From: Colwellia sp. 20A7
Lineage (GTDB): Bacteria; Pseudomonadota; Gammaproteobacteria; Enterobacterales; Alteromonadaceae
Assembly: GCF_009832865.1 (NCBI RefSeq)
Contig: NZ_CP047130.1
Location: forward strand, 3,224,001 to 3,288,000
Length of the DNA: 64,000 bases
Direction: 5' to 3'
Both the position numbers and the translations under genes were made by a program. The notes below the pieces were generated by a model. It saw nothing but the letters and a program-made list of their open reading frames with translations, made no database searches and was not told the origin of the DNA. This document shows, piece by piece, positions 47,505-56,630 of this stretch (within the stretch, counting starts at the first letter, position 1; every line of letters begins with the position of its first letter).

Positions 47505-47544
47505 AAAAACCCGACAACCTTAAATTAAAGGTTATCGGGTTTTA
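47505..47544 (-). terminator. Terminator of tRNA-Ser
   Basis: An AAAACCCGATAACCTT / AAGGTTGTCGGGTTTT stem (one mismatch) is followed on the minus strand by a T run. It lies 34 bases after the tRNA-Ser 3' end. Confidence 0.9.
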
Positions 47545-47577
47545 TTGTTTGCAATTATATTCAATTGTACTTTTATA

Positions 47578-47665
47578 TGGCGGTGAGGGAGGGATTCGAA
47601 CCCTCGAAGGCTTGCGCCTTACACACTTTCCAGGCGTGCTCCTTCGGCCACTCGGACACCTCACC
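47578..47665 (-). tRNA. tRNA-Ser (GGA)
   Basis: An 88-base class II tRNA with acceptor GGTGAGG, anticodon loop CTGGAAA (GGA), a long variable arm and 3' end CACCGCCA. It closely matches E. coli tRNA-Ser(GGA). Confidence 0.98.
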
Positions 47666-47797
47666 AGTAACAAGCTGCGCTATAGTAGATAAAAACTATC
47701 TAACACGCAAGCGGAACTCCGTAGTAATCGAACAAAACTGCACGACTGTCTATAATTCACTCGGTTATGCTAATTACGCTAACTTAACCTAACGAAG

Positions 47798-48856
47798 CTA
47801 AGCATTCCCCTTCACTGTTAGTTTATTTTCTGCAGCAAAATTTAACATTCTATGTAATGGAATCAAGGCCTTTTTCGCAAGTTCAGTATCAACAGTGATT
47901 TCTTTACCTACAGGGCTCTCTAATGCTTCAGCAATAGACTTTAATCCATTCATTGCCATCCATGGGCAACTTGCGCAACTACGGCATGTAGCGCCATTAC
48001 CCCCCGTTGGTGCAGCAACAAAAGTTTTGTTTGGGTTAGCCTGCTCCATTTTGTAAAAAATACCTTTATCTGTAGCAACAATAAAGTGCTGATTTGGCAT
48101 TTCTTGACTTGCTTTTATCAACTGACTAGTTGAACCAACAGCATCCGCTAGCGCGACTACATTAGCCGGTGATTCCGGATGTACTAATACCGCAGCATCA
48201 GGGTATTGAATTTTTAGATCACGTAATGCTTTCGCTTTAAATTCATCATGAACAATACAAGCGCCCTGCCACATTAGCATTTTGGCACCTGTCTCTTTTT
48301 CAATATATGCACCTAAATGGCGATCTGGTCCCCATAGAATGGGCTTTCCTTCACTTTCCAGCATTTCAACAATTTCTAACGCAATACTTGAGGTTACTAC
48401 CCAATCGGCACGTGCTTTAACTGCAGCAGAGGTATTAGCATATACAACAACAGTATGGTCAGGATGTTGATCACAAAATGCTGAGAATTCTTCAATTGGA
48501 CAACCTAGATCTAATGAACAAGTTGCTTCTAGCTCAGGCATTAACACTGTTTTTTCTGGGGTTAAAATCTTTGCAGTTTCCCCCATAAACTTAACACCCG
48601 CTACAATTAAAGTTTCTGCTAGATGTTGATTACCAAAACGTGCCATTTCTAAAGAGTCTGCAACACACCCCCCAGTTTCCTCTGCAAGTGCTTGGATTTC
48701 GGGATCAGTGTAATAATGAGCAACCAGAACTGCATTTTTTTCAATTAGCAGCGCTTTGATTTTTGCAATATATTGTGCTTTTTCATCATTATTTAATAAT
48801 TCAGGTTTCGCTGGAAATTGATAATCAAAATCAACAGCTGCATTAATTTGGCTCAT
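47798..48856 (-). CDS. nadA: Quinolinate synthase
   Basis: NadA condenses iminoaspartate with dihydroxyacetone phosphate to form quinolinate for NAD synthesis, using a 4Fe-4S cluster. The conserved [42 protein letters not shown] and [12 protein letters not shown] supply the cluster cysteines. At 352 residues the length is normal. In E. coli nadA also follows the cpoB and tRNA-Lys cluster, and the same neighbourhood is kept here. Confidence 0.97.
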   Translation of the reverse strand: MSQINAAVDFDYQFPAKPELLNNDEKAQYIAKIKALLIEKNAVLVAHYYTDPEIQALAEETGGCVADSLEMARFGNQHLAETLIVAGVKFMGETAKILTPEKTVLMPELEATCSLDLGCPIEEFSAFCDQHPDHTVVVYANTSAAVKARADWVVTSSIALEIVEMLESEGKPILWGPDRHLGAYIEKETGAKMLMWQGACIVHDEFKAKALRDLKIQYPDAAVLVHPESPANVVALADAVGSTSQLIKASQEMPNQHFIVATDKGIFYKMEQANPNKTFVAAPTGGNGATCRSCASCPWMAMNGLKSIAEALESPVGKEITVDTELAKKALIPLHRMLNFAAENKLTVKGNA

Positions 48857-49109
48857 TTTAGCTCTCTATATATAACAAGTATAAATGTCTTTAAACGGCG
48901 TAATTATAAGGGAACGGCTAAGTAATGTGTAGTACTTTGAAGTATTAGCCCTTAGTTTAAAAGCTTGTTAAAAGTATTAGTAAGATATAAAGAAGTTGTC
49001 TGTTGCGCAGAATTTAAAACGTTAATTAACTTGTGTGAACGAGCTGAGCTGATCAGGAGCCTTAAAATCTACTTATTCATAGGAGGGAAAGAATATTTAC
49101 AGGATTAAG

Positions 49110-49794
49110 TGCTCACTTGTAAAGGATTTGAACCTTCGATTAACGTAGATTAACTGGTTAAAAGCCTGGCTTAGTTTTTTGATATTTAAAAAGGATATAA
49201 AGAAAGTGGTCGGCCGTGAAGGATTTAATCTTCGACTAACGTAGATTAACTGGTTAAAAGCCTAGGCTTAGTTTTTTGCTATTTAGCAAGGTATAAAGAA
49301 AGTGCTCGGCCGTGAAGGATTTAATCTTCGACTAACGTAGATTAGCTGGTTAAAAGCCTAGGCTTAGTTTTTTGATATTTAAAAATGATATAAAGAAAGT
49401 GATGGGCCGTGAAGGATTTAATCTTCGACTAACGTAGATTAGCTGGTTAAAAGCCTAGGCTTAGTTTTTTGATATTTTAAAAAGGATATAAAGAAAGTGG
49501 TCGGCCGTGAAGGATTTGAACCTTCGATTAACGTAGATTAACTGGTTAAAAGCCTAGGCTTAGTTTTTTGATATTTTAAAAAGGATACAAAGAAAGTGGT
49601 CGGCCGTGAAGGATTTGAACCTTCGATTAACGTAGATTAACTGGTTAAAAGCCTAGGCTTAGTTTTTTGATATTTTAAAAAGGATACAAAGAAAGTGGTC
49701 GGCCGTGAAGGATTTGAACCTTCGATTAACGTAGATTAACTGGTTAAAAGCCTAGGCTTAGTTTTTTGATATTTTAAAAAGGATACAAAGAAAG
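49110..49794 (-). repeat. Tandem array of seven 96-99 bp units carrying the tRNA-Lys 3' end
   Basis: Units start at 49110, 49207, 49303, 49400, 49498, 49597 and 49696. The last three are identical 99-mers. Read on the transcribed (minus) strand, each ends with the final 30 bases of tRNA-Lys, covering T-arm, acceptor 3' strand and CCA. They also keep a 12-base anticodon-arm remnant (GGCTTTTAACCA), and an extra ten-base variable region sits between the two. The D-arm and 5' acceptor strand are replaced by a spacer with AAGCCTAGGCTT. They follow directly on an intact tRNA-Lys. The layout resembles the rtT repeats of the E. coli tyrT operon, which also carry a tRNA 3' end in each unit. Confidence 0.92.
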
Positions 49795-49870
49795 TGGTCG
49801 GCCGTGAAGGATTTGAACCTTCGACAAATTGGTTAAAAGCCAACTGCTCTACCAACTGAGCTAACGGCCG
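49795..49870 (-). tRNA. tRNA-Lys (TTT), copy 1
   Basis: A 76-base tRNA with acceptor CGGCCGT / ACGGCCG, anticodon loop CTTTTAA (TTT), T-loop TTCAAAT and encoded CCA. It is the operon-distal copy, immediately followed by the repeat array. All five copies begin with C rather than the usual G. Confidence 0.97.
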
Positions 49871-49956
49871 ACATATTGTGATTTTAGAATAAATCCCAAT
49901 CTACTTTTTTAACTCAGTAGTAGAGTGTTTTTCTTTTAAAACTTACATTTAAAAAA

Positions 49957-50051
49957 TGCTTTGTCGCGAATATTTTTAACTTTCGACTAACGTAAATTAA
50001 TTGATTAAAAGCCAGGTTTAATTTTTGATATTTAAAAAGGTATAAAGAAAT
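49957..50051 (-). repeat. Degenerate copy of the tRNA-Lys-derived unit, between tRNA copies 1 and 2
   Basis: A 95-bp stretch keeps the array pattern (TTCGACTAACGTAAATTAAT, GATTAAAAGCC, then a T-rich tail and TATAAAGAAA). The T-arm is decayed. Its position just before an intact tRNA matches the place of array units. Confidence 0.75.
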
Positions 50052-50127
50052 TGGTCGGCCGTGAAGGATTTGAACCTTCGACAAATTGGTTAAAAGCCAA
50101 CTGCTCTACCAACTGAGCTAACGGCCG
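50052..50127 (-). tRNA. tRNA-Lys (TTT), copy 2
   Basis: A 76-base sequence identical to copy 1. An 88-base spacer beginning ACATATTGTGATATT separates it from copy 3. Confidence 0.97.
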
Positions 50128-50215
50128 ACATATTGTGATATTAGAATAAATTCCAATCTACTTTTTAAACTCAGTAGCAGAGTGTTCCTCTTTTAAAACT
50201 TACATCTTAAAAAAG

Positions 50216-50291
50216 TGGTCGGCCGTGAAGGATTTGAACCTTCGACAAATTGGTTAAAAGCCAACTGCTCTACCAACTGAGCTAACGGCCG
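50216..50291 (-). tRNA. tRNA-Lys (TTT), copy 3
   Basis: Identical to the other copies. No degenerate unit lies between copies 2 and 3, only the conserved spacer. Confidence 0.97.
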
Positions 50292-50377
50292 ACATATTGT
50301 ATTATTGGAATAAATTCCAGCCTATCTTTTAAACTCGATAGAAGAGTGTTTTATTTAGAAATTTAATTCTAAATAAA

Positions 50378-50465
50378 AGGTCAGTACTGAAGGATTTAAA
50401 GCTTCATCTAACTTAGATAAACAGAGTAAAGCTTTTGCTTTATAATTGCTAATCTAAAATCAAAG
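50378..50465 (-). repeat. Strongly degenerate tRNA-Lys-derived unit, between copies 3 and 4
   Basis: About 88 bp retain GGTCAGTACTGAAGGATTTA and CTTCATCTAACTTAGAT, recalling the array unit. Most of the rest has diverged. Confidence 0.5.
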
Positions 50466-50541
50466 TGGTCGGCCGTGAAGGATTTGAACCTTCGACAAAT
50501 TGGTTAAAAGCCAACTGCTCTACCAACTGAGCTAACGGCCG
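50466..50541 (-). tRNA. tRNA-Lys (TTT), copy 4
   Basis: A 76-base sequence identical to the other copies, with encoded CCA. Confidence 0.97.
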
Positions 50542-50628
50542 ACATATTGTGATATTGGAATAAATTCCAACCTATCTTTTAAACTCGATAGTAGAGTATT
50601 TACTTTTAAAACCTAAGTTTTAAGAACT

Positions 50629-50715
50629 ATTCAATCCAGAAGGTTACAAATCCTCGATTGATTTTGATTAATTAATTTAAAGTGTTAGCTTTATTCTAAT
50701 TAATCAAAAGTAAAG
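50629..50715 (-). repeat. Strongly degenerate tRNA-Lys-derived unit, between copies 4 and 5
   Basis: About 87 bp retain CCAGAAGGTTACAAATCCTCGATT and GATTTTGATTAATTAATTTAAAG in the order of the array unit. Homology is weak and inferred partly from position and length. Confidence 0.4.
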
Positions 50716-50791
50716 TGGTCGGCCGTGAAGGATTTGAACCTTCGACAAATTGGTTAAAAGCCAACTGCTCTACCAACTGAGCTAACGGCCG
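50716..50791 (-). tRNA. tRNA-Lys (TTT), copy 5 (promoter-proximal)
   Basis: The first tRNA of the operon, identical to the other four. The promoter lies 36 bases upstream. Confidence 0.97.
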
Positions 50792-50827
50792 ACATCGCGT
50801 TTAGGTTGGTGCCTCAACGCGCCGCAT

Positions 50828-50855
50828 ATAATACTGATATATAAATTTAGTGCAA
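50828..50855 (-). promoter_or_regulatory. Promoter of the tRNA-Lys operon
   Basis: On the minus strand TTGCAC and TATTAT are separated by 16 bases and followed by the G/C-rich ATGCGGCGCG, the discriminator type of growth-rate-controlled stable RNA promoters. Confidence 0.75.
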
Positions 50856-50963
50856 GAATAAATTCATTTTTTTTCACTATTACGCCTCGTTTGATTAAAA
50901 ACAAAGCACATTGCTAGTTTTGTCAACAACAGAAATAGTGAATATAATTAAATTAGAATTCCA

Positions 50964-51755
50964 TTACTTTAATTTATCTAACCGCGGTTTTGCTAATTGT
51001 GCTGAAGTTGAGTCAGGATATTCACTTAACAGTTGAAAATATAGCTGCTTCGCTTTCTTTTCATTTTTCTGTTGTTGTGCAACCATCGCTAATTTTAACA
51101 AAGCATCAGGTCTTTTACTTGAGTCTTGAAACTGTTCAACAACGATAGTAAATTCTTGGTCTGCTTCAGCTAACTTACCTTTATTAAACAGTAATTGCCC
51201 TAACCAATAATGTGAATTAGGCGCATAAGTTGACTGAGGATAAGCTTTATTAAAACTTCGAAATTCAGGAATGGCTTCTTCATATCGCTTATCTTTGAGC
51301 ACCAAATTCAATGCTTTATCATAAGCCTCATTTTCAGTTAAATCGTCACTATAATTCTTTGTCACTGCAGGAGCATGAGCCACTGTAGTATTAGAAACCT
51401 GTGAAGCTGGTTGCAATGCTTCTCTTACACGTTTATCAAGCTCTTGATATAGCTCTCGCTGCCTTTCAAGTACTTGAGATAGTTGATGTGTATGTAATTC
51501 AGTAACACCACGTAATTCATTAACCTGGGTTTGTAGATCATCAAGCTGACTTTGAATGTTTACTTGAGCTCGGTTACGAGAATCAAGTTTTCGTTCAACA
51601 TTAGCCAATTGTTCGGTCAACGAACCTGAGTTTTGGTTCTTATTCGATGCAGAGCTTACGTCGATAACTGGCGCTTGAGCCGCTAGCACAACTGAGGTGC
51701 TAGCGGTCCAAATAAGACCAAATAAAACTGCTCTATTAGAAAGGGTTAGTTTCAT
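50964..51755 (-). CDS. cpoB: Cell division coordinator CpoB
   Basis: CpoB (YbgF) is a periplasmic protein that links peptidoglycan synthesis to Tol-driven outer membrane constriction. Its 263 residues comprise a signal peptide (cut near VVLAAQA), a coiled-coil (about 40-100, LDSRNRAQVNIQSQLDDLQ) and three TPR repeats (about 145-260, YDKALNLVLKDKRYEEAIPEF). It is the last gene of the Tol-Pal operon, before the tRNA-Lys genes. Confidence 0.95.
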   Translation of the reverse strand: MKLTLSNRAVLFGLIWTASTSVVLAAQAPVIDVSSASNKNQNSGSLTEQLANVERKLDSRNRAQVNIQSQLDDLQTQVNELRGVTELHTHQLSQVLERQRELYQELDKRVREALQPASQVSNTTVAHAPAVTKNYSDDLTENEAYDKALNLVLKDKRYEEAIPEFRSFNKAYPQSTYAPNSHYWLGQLLFNKGKLAEADQEFTIVVEQFQDSSKRPDALLKLAMVAQQQKNEKKAKQLYFQLLSEYPDSTSAQLAKPRLDKLK

Positions 51756-51824
51756 TTTTTTTCCGATTCTCTTTATTTACAGTTCGCTATGTATAATTAA
51801 TACATAGCGATTAGTAAATAGTTT

Positions 51825-52373
51825 TTAGTATACAATTACCGCACGGCGATTTTTAGAGAAAGCTTCTTCTGATCTATCTTTGATCATTGGCTTTTCTTCA
51901 CCATAGCTTACAATTGATAATTGACTCGCTGATACACCCATATTTTCTAAATAGGTAACAACAGCTTTAGCACGACGCTCACTTAATGCGATATTATATT
52001 CAGGCGTACCACGTTCATCTGCATGACCTTCAATTAAAACTTTCACATCAGAATTAGCATTTAAAAATTCAGCATGTGCGTTCAATATTTTTGAAAACTC
52101 ACTACTAACACTTGAAACATCAAAACCGAAATAAATAATATGTTCAGAACGTAACATAGCTAGTTGTTGGCGTTCTTGCTCTTCAATTTCAGCAGCTCGT
52201 TTAGCAGCCTGAACTTTAACAGCTTCTTCAGCTGCTGCTTGCTGTTCTTGTACCATTTCAACATTACTATCAACGCTTACTTGCTCATCTGATGAATCGT
52301 TAGAGCTACAAGCAGCTAAAGCTAACATTGGTAAAGCTATAGCTACATTTTTAAGTGTTTTATTTAAAATCAT
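51825..52373 (-). CDS. pal: Peptidoglycan-associated lipoprotein Pal
   Basis: Pal is an outer membrane lipoprotein that binds peptidoglycan and TolB. The lipobox LALAACSS sets the lipidated cysteine at residue 22. An Ala/Glu-rich helix follows, and the OmpA-like domain shows YFGFDVSSVSSEFSKIL, EGHADERGTPEYNIALSERRA and VSYGEEKP. At 182 residues the length is normal. Confidence 0.97.
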   Translation of the reverse strand: MILNKTLKNVAIALPMLALAACSSNDSSDEQVSVDSNVEMVQEQQAAAEEAVKVQAAKRAAEIEEQERQQLAMLRSEHIIYFGFDVSSVSSEFSKILNAHAEFLNANSDVKVLIEGHADERGTPEYNIALSERRAKAVVTYLENMGVSASQLSIVSYGEEKPMIKDRSEEAFSKNRRAVIVY

Positions 52374-52465
52374 ATTATTTTTTTCCTTATTTTACAAAAG
52401 TGTAATTTTAATTTTTTCGTTCTTTTTTTATATAATAAATAGTTTTTTATTTAATAACTATCACT

Positions 52466-53809
52466 TTACAAAAACGGTGACCAAGCAGGTGACTTAACTT
52501 GACCATCAAGTGCAGGTAAACGTGCTTTAAAGCGACCATCAACTGACACTAACCCAAGTACCTGCCTATTATTATGTAAAGTACTATATATTATCATTCC
52601 ACCATTAGGTGACACACTTGGTGACTCATCTAACCTGGTTTTCGTTAGCACTTGAAATAAACCTGAGTCTAATTCTTGTTTGGCTAAACGATATTGACCA
52701 CGCGTTCTATTCACCATAATTAATTGTTTATTATCTGGCGTAATAGAACCACCTAGATTCATTTCACCATTAAAAGTGAGTCGTCTAACTTTCCCATCGA
52801 TTAAATTTACGCGATATAGTTGCGGTTTACCACCCCGTTCTGAACTAAATATTAAAGAATTTCCATTTGGTGCCCAACTTGGCTCTGTATCTATCGCTCT
52901 ATTGCGAGTTACGCGACGTAATGTTTTAGTAGCTAAGGTCATTACATATAAGTCAGGGTTACCATCTTTTGATAAAACCATCGCCATTTTTTTACCATCA
53001 GGAGAAAAGCGTGGCGCACTATTAATACCGTCATATGAACTTACAAGTTGACGTTGCCCGGTATAAATATTAATTGTGTGTATTTGTGCTTGTCTGTTCT
53101 CAAAAGACACATAAGCTAACTGCTCGCCATCAGGATGCCATGATGGTGACATCAGTGGTTCATTAGAGCTTAATAATACTTGTTCATTAAAGCCGTCATA
53201 ATCAGAAAAAGCTAATTGATAAGGAAAACTGCCTTCATCTCGTACAATAACGTAAGCAATTTGCGTTAAAAAAGCGCCTTTAGTACCGGTGAGTGATTCG
53301 TATACTGCATTACTAATAGTATGAGCATAGCGACGAAACTGCTCGCTGCCAATTTGCGCACTACTTTGACTTAAAATGTGGTCTTCTGTTTGTACCAATT
53401 CACCATTACTTAGCATAGAAGTTTGTCCGCCAGTAATTTGTCCGCGAATAACATCAACCAACTGATAACTAACTCGATATTGCCCTAAACTAACTTCTTC
53501 TATTGTCCCTGTGACAATAGCTTCAACACCAATACTTGCCCAAGCACTATAGTCAATATTCATTGCTGACGTTGGCAATTGAGGGTATTGACTTTGACTG
53601 ATCGGATTAAACTTACCACTACGTAATAAATCGTCACTAATAACTTTAGATACTTGCTCAGGAAGTTCGCCTACGCCCTTCCACTTAAATGGCACTACAG
53701 CAATAGGTCTTGCGCTATCAACACCTCCAGTAATCACTATTTCAAGTGTTGCCATCGCGGAAGTAGAGAGTAGGGTTATAAAAATTCCAAGTAATAATTT
53801 AATTTTCAT
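52466..53809 (-). CDS. tolB: Tol-Pal system protein TolB
   Basis: TolB is a periplasmic beta-propeller with an N-terminal alpha/beta domain, moving between Pal and TolA. A signal peptide is visible ([11 protein letters not shown]). The propeller repeats show [48 protein letters not shown] and related blades. It has 447 residues. Confidence 0.97.
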   Translation of the reverse strand: MKIKLLLGIFITLLSTSAMATLEIVITGGVDSARPIAVVPFKWKGVGELPEQVSKVISDDLLRSGKFNPISQSQYPQLPTSAMNIDYSAWASIGVEAIVTGTIEEVSLGQYRVSYQLVDVIRGQITGGQTSMLSNGELVQTEDHILSQSSAQIGSEQFRRYAHTISNAVYESLTGTKGAFLTQIAYVIVRDEGSFPYQLAFSDYDGFNEQVLLSSNEPLMSPSWHPDGEQLAYVSFENRQAQIHTINIYTGQRQLVSSYDGINSAPRFSPDGKKMAMVLSKDGNPDLYVMTLATKTLRRVTRNRAIDTEPSWAPNGNSLIFSSERGGKPQLYRVNLIDGKVRRLTFNGEMNLGGSITPDNKQLIMVNRTRGQYRLAKQELDSGLFQVLTKTRLDESPSVSPNGGMIIYSTLHNNRQVLGLVSVDGRFKARLPALDGQVKSPAWSPFL

Positions 53810-53894
53810 ATTTTTCTATTTAATCCAGTTCTGTTAATTTTTGAGAGTTTTTTTAAACAATCTATTTTCGAATCGATTCTGCTTTCATTCAACA

Positions 53895-54827
53895 TTAAAA
53901 TTCAGGCACAACAGTAACACCAATATTACGCATTTCTTTAAATATTTCAGGATCTTTAGAAACGGGTAATGTACCTGCTTTAAATACAGCTCTTTTAGCT
54001 GCTTCACAAACAACACTATCACCGCTAACGTTTCTAACTTGCGTAACAAAGCCTGAAGATGCAAGGCTTATCATTAGTTTACAAGACTTACCTTCCATTG
54101 TTGAACGATCATTAATCATATTTTGATCAATGACATTGGTAATAAGCGCTGCATAACGTTGTATTTCAGACATCATTTGTTGCTGACGAGCTTTATTACG
54201 TGTAGCCATTTCCGCCGCCATTTGTTCCGCTAGTAATTTTTCTTGTGCGGCTCTTTGTGCTGCTTCTTGCTCTTTACGTTTGCGTTCCGCTATTTGCTTT
54301 TTACGAAGATCTTCCGCTTTTTTTGCTTCAGCTTCAGCAGCTAACCTTTTAGAACGAGCTTTTGCCGCTGCATCTTCTGCTTTTTTCTGCTCTTGTTCTT
54401 TTTGTTTTCTTACTTTTTCAGCATTTTTAGCTTTAGTATTCGCTTCTTGCGCTGCTTTATCCGCTTGTTTTTTCTCTTGTTCTTTAATCTTACGCTGCTT
54501 TTCTAATTTTTTGATTCGTGCTTCTTCTTGTGCCCTACGCTTTTTAGCATCATTTGCACGTTTTTCTATATCTTCAATTCGTTTTTTCTCTGCCGACTGT
54601 TCATCTGCTTTTTGCTTTTTAATCTCATTTATCGCTTTTTGTAGTTTTGCTCCATCGACTACTGTTGCTTCTATCGGCTTAACTTCTTGCGCAATTGAAG
54701 CACTTGCTTTCGGTTTTATTTCGCTGTTAAAGTCACCCATAAAAAGAACAGCAATCAAACCTACATGTAAGAAAACACTTAGTCCAATAGCTTTGATAAA
54801 GGTGCTCTTGTTATATTCTTCCGTCAC
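53895..54827 (-). CDS. tolA: Tol-Pal system protein TolA
   Basis: TolA spans the periplasm, linking the TolQR motor to TolB-Pal. A single N-terminal membrane segment (AIGLSVFLHVGLIAVLFMGDF) is followed by a long Lys/Ala/Glu-rich helix (about 60-215). A C-terminal globular domain with two cysteines (GKSCKLMISL, DSVVCEAAKRAVF) completes the protein. At 310 residues it is shorter than E. coli TolA (421), mainly in the helix. It starts one base after tolR ends. Confidence 0.95.
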   Translation of the reverse strand: MTEEYNKSTFIKAIGLSVFLHVGLIAVLFMGDFNSEIKPKASASIAQEVKPIEATVVDGAKLQKAINEIKKQKADEQSAEKKRIEDIEKRANDAKKRRAQEEARIKKLEKQRKIKEQEKKQADKAAQEANTKAKNAEKVRKQKEQEQKKAEDAAAKARSKRLAAEAEAKKAEDLRKKQIAERKRKEQEAAQRAAQEKLLAEQMAAEMATRNKARQQQMMSEIQRYAALITNVIDQNMINDRSTMEGKSCKLMISLASSGFVTQVRNVSGDSVVCEAAKRAVFKAGTLPVSKDPEIFKEMRNIGVTVVPEF

Positions 54828-54828
54828 T

Positions 54829-55254
54829 TTAGTTCTCCAACGGTTCTGTCATTAAGCCCACCGATGGTACACCAGCAACATTTTGTAGTAATACCATTAA
54901 CTGTATAACTGCATCATATGAAACAGCACCGTCACCATTGACAACAACCGGTGTGTCAGGATTTACCAATAAATGGGCCTTCACTAATGTAGCGACTTCT
55001 TCAGCTGATAGTGGTTCTTTATCGTTCGCACCTAAAGTAATATAGTATCGCCCTTGAGCATCAACTGAAGCAACCAAAGGTGGTTTAGTATCTTTATCTA
55101 ATGGCTCTGCATCTGCTTGAGGTAAATCAACTTTAACCCCTTGCGTAATAAGTGGCGCAGTCACCATAAAAATAATCAACAATACCAACATAACATCAAT
55201 ATAAGGGACAACGTTAATTTCAGCGACTTTTCGGCGTCTAACTCTGTTATACAT
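54829..55254 (-). CDS. tolR: Tol-Pal system protein TolR
   Basis: TolR forms the proton-driven motor with TolQ. The membrane segment (INVVPYIDVMLVLLIIFMVTAPLI) holds the conserved aspartate of the proton path. The 141-residue length and the periplasmic domain with VNGDGAVSYDAVIQLM are typical of the ExbD/TolR family. Confidence 0.97.
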   Translation of the reverse strand: MYNRVRRRKVAEINVVPYIDVMLVLLIIFMVTAPLITQGVKVDLPQADAEPLDKDTKPPLVASVDAQGRYYITLGANDKEPLSAEEVATLVKAHLLVNPDTPVVVNGDGAVSYDAVIQLMVLLQNVAGVPSVGLMTEPLEN

Positions 55255-55269
55255 AAAATACGCCCTTAT

Positions 55270-55953
55270 TTATTCTGGCTTACCAGCGACTGTTTGTCGT
55301 TGTAGAATACTAGAAAACTCTTCCATAAAATTACCGTAGCTATTTTCAAGCTTTTCTACTTTATGACTAAATCTGTTAAAAGCCATAACCGCAGGGATGG
55401 CGGCAAAAAGCCCCATAGCCGTTGCAATAAGTGCTTCAGCAATACCTGGTGCTACCATTGCTAATGTAGCTTGTTGTACAGAGCCTAATCCAATAAATGA
55501 ATTCATAATCCCCCATACCGTACCGAACAACCCGATATAAGGACTAATAGAGCCAACAGTTGCCATAAAAGGTAAATGCATCTCTAAATTATCGACTTCG
55601 CGTGATAATGCAACTCGCATAGCGCGCTGAGTACCATCAATAATCATGGTTGGATTATCAATATGACTTTTACGTAAGCGTGCAAATTCTTTAAAGCCGG
55701 CAACAAATAAGTTTTCAACACCTTGAATTTCAGCTTTAGTTGAAATTTCATTATAGAGTTTACTTAAATCAGCACCACTCCAAAATTTATCTTCGAAGCT
55801 TTTCAGTTGTTGCTTAGCTAAACTAAGTGCTTGTCGACGTTGAAAGATCATCCCCCAGCAAGCCACAGAAAAACCCAATAACACCAACATAACAAACTTA
55901 ACCAATAAACTGGCTTCTAAGATGAGTTCTACAATTGAAAGTTCAGCAGACAC
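55270..55953 (-). CDS. tolQ: Tol-Pal system protein TolQ
   Basis: TolQ is the three-span motor subunit of the MotA/TolQ/ExbB family. It shows LPFMATVGSISPYIGLFGTVWGIMNSF and PGIAEALIATAMGLFAAIPAVMAFN, the two conserved membrane regions. It has 227 residues, its start overlaps ybgC by 11 bases and it lies 15 bases before tolR. Confidence 0.97.
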   Translation of the reverse strand: MSAELSIVELILEASLLVKFVMLVLLGFSVACWGMIFQRRQALSLAKQQLKSFEDKFWSGADLSKLYNEISTKAEIQGVENLFVAGFKEFARLRKSHIDNPTMIIDGTQRAMRVALSREVDNLEMHLPFMATVGSISPYIGLFGTVWGIMNSFIGLGSVQQATLAMVAPGIAEALIATAMGLFAAIPAVMAFNRFSHKVEKLENSYGNFMEEFSSILQRQTVAGKPE

Positions 55954-56380
55954 GTTTTAACGCTCCTAATATAGATTCTGGAATAGCCATAGGTTTTACT
56001 TTTTGAGAGTTATGACTTTGAAAATTAACACAAGCAACACGAACTGTTGCAGTGCATATTAATTGTTTTGCTTGATTCGTGATTTGTTGGTTAAACACTA
56101 AACTAGCACGTTTTAACGTTACTATAGTAGAGTTAACATTAAGTACATCGTCCAGTTTAGCTGAAGCAATATTGTCCATTTCAACCTTTCTGACAACAAA
56201 ACCAATATTTTGTTCTAAAAAATTAGCTTGGTTGATACCAAGTTCTCTTAGCCACTCGGTACGAGCACGCTCAAAAAACTTTAAATAATTGGCATAATAA
56301 ACAATTCCACCCGCATCAGTGTCTTCGTAATAAACTCTTAACGAGTAATCTTGGCTTGTATTTAATTTTATATTTGACAT
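55943..56380 (-). CDS. ybgC: Acyl-CoA thioesterase YbgC
   Basis: YbgC is a hotdog-fold thioesterase associated with the Tol-Pal operon. The catalytic motif is YYEDTDAGGIVYYANYLKFFERARTEWL, including the active aspartate. It has 145 residues and heads the ybgC-tolQRAB-pal-cpoB operon. The promoter region lies upstream in 56381-56600. Confidence 0.95.
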   Translation of the reverse strand: MSNIKLNTSQDYSLRVYYEDTDAGGIVYYANYLKFFERARTEWLRELGINQANFLEQNIGFVVRKVEMDNIASAKLDDVLNVNSTIVTLKRASLVFNQQITNQAKQLICTATVRVACVNFQSHNSQKVKPMAIPESILGALKRVC

Positions 56381-56630
56381 TTACAACAAGGTTTCTAAGC
56401 AATCGACACAAGTGAACATATACTAATAGATAACCTAGTAGACAAACAAGGTGAAGTTAATGAATAGTTACATTTTATAGCAAAAAAGTGACTTTTTATG
56501 TTACCGCTCATTTACGATTAACACTTACTAATCCAAATTAAGCGTAATATTGATTAAAAAGTACATCTGTTTTCTATAAAACATCGAGCATTCATTAGTT
56601 TTTCTAATGCGAGAAGCTAATTTTATTAGT

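Noticed and set aside
47495..47792. Two plus-strand frames over tRNA-Ser
   Set aside because: They read through the tRNA gene and its terminator; no protein support.
49110..49794. CRISPR-like regular repeats
   Set aside because: Units are nearly identical along their full 96-99 bp, with no unique spacers and no cas genes; they are tandem tRNA-derived repeats.
54280..54855. 191-codon plus-strand frame opposite tolA
   Set aside because: It is Ser/Ala/Cys-rich only because it is antisense to the Lys/Ala/Glu-rich TolA helix; tolA is certain, so this is a shadow.
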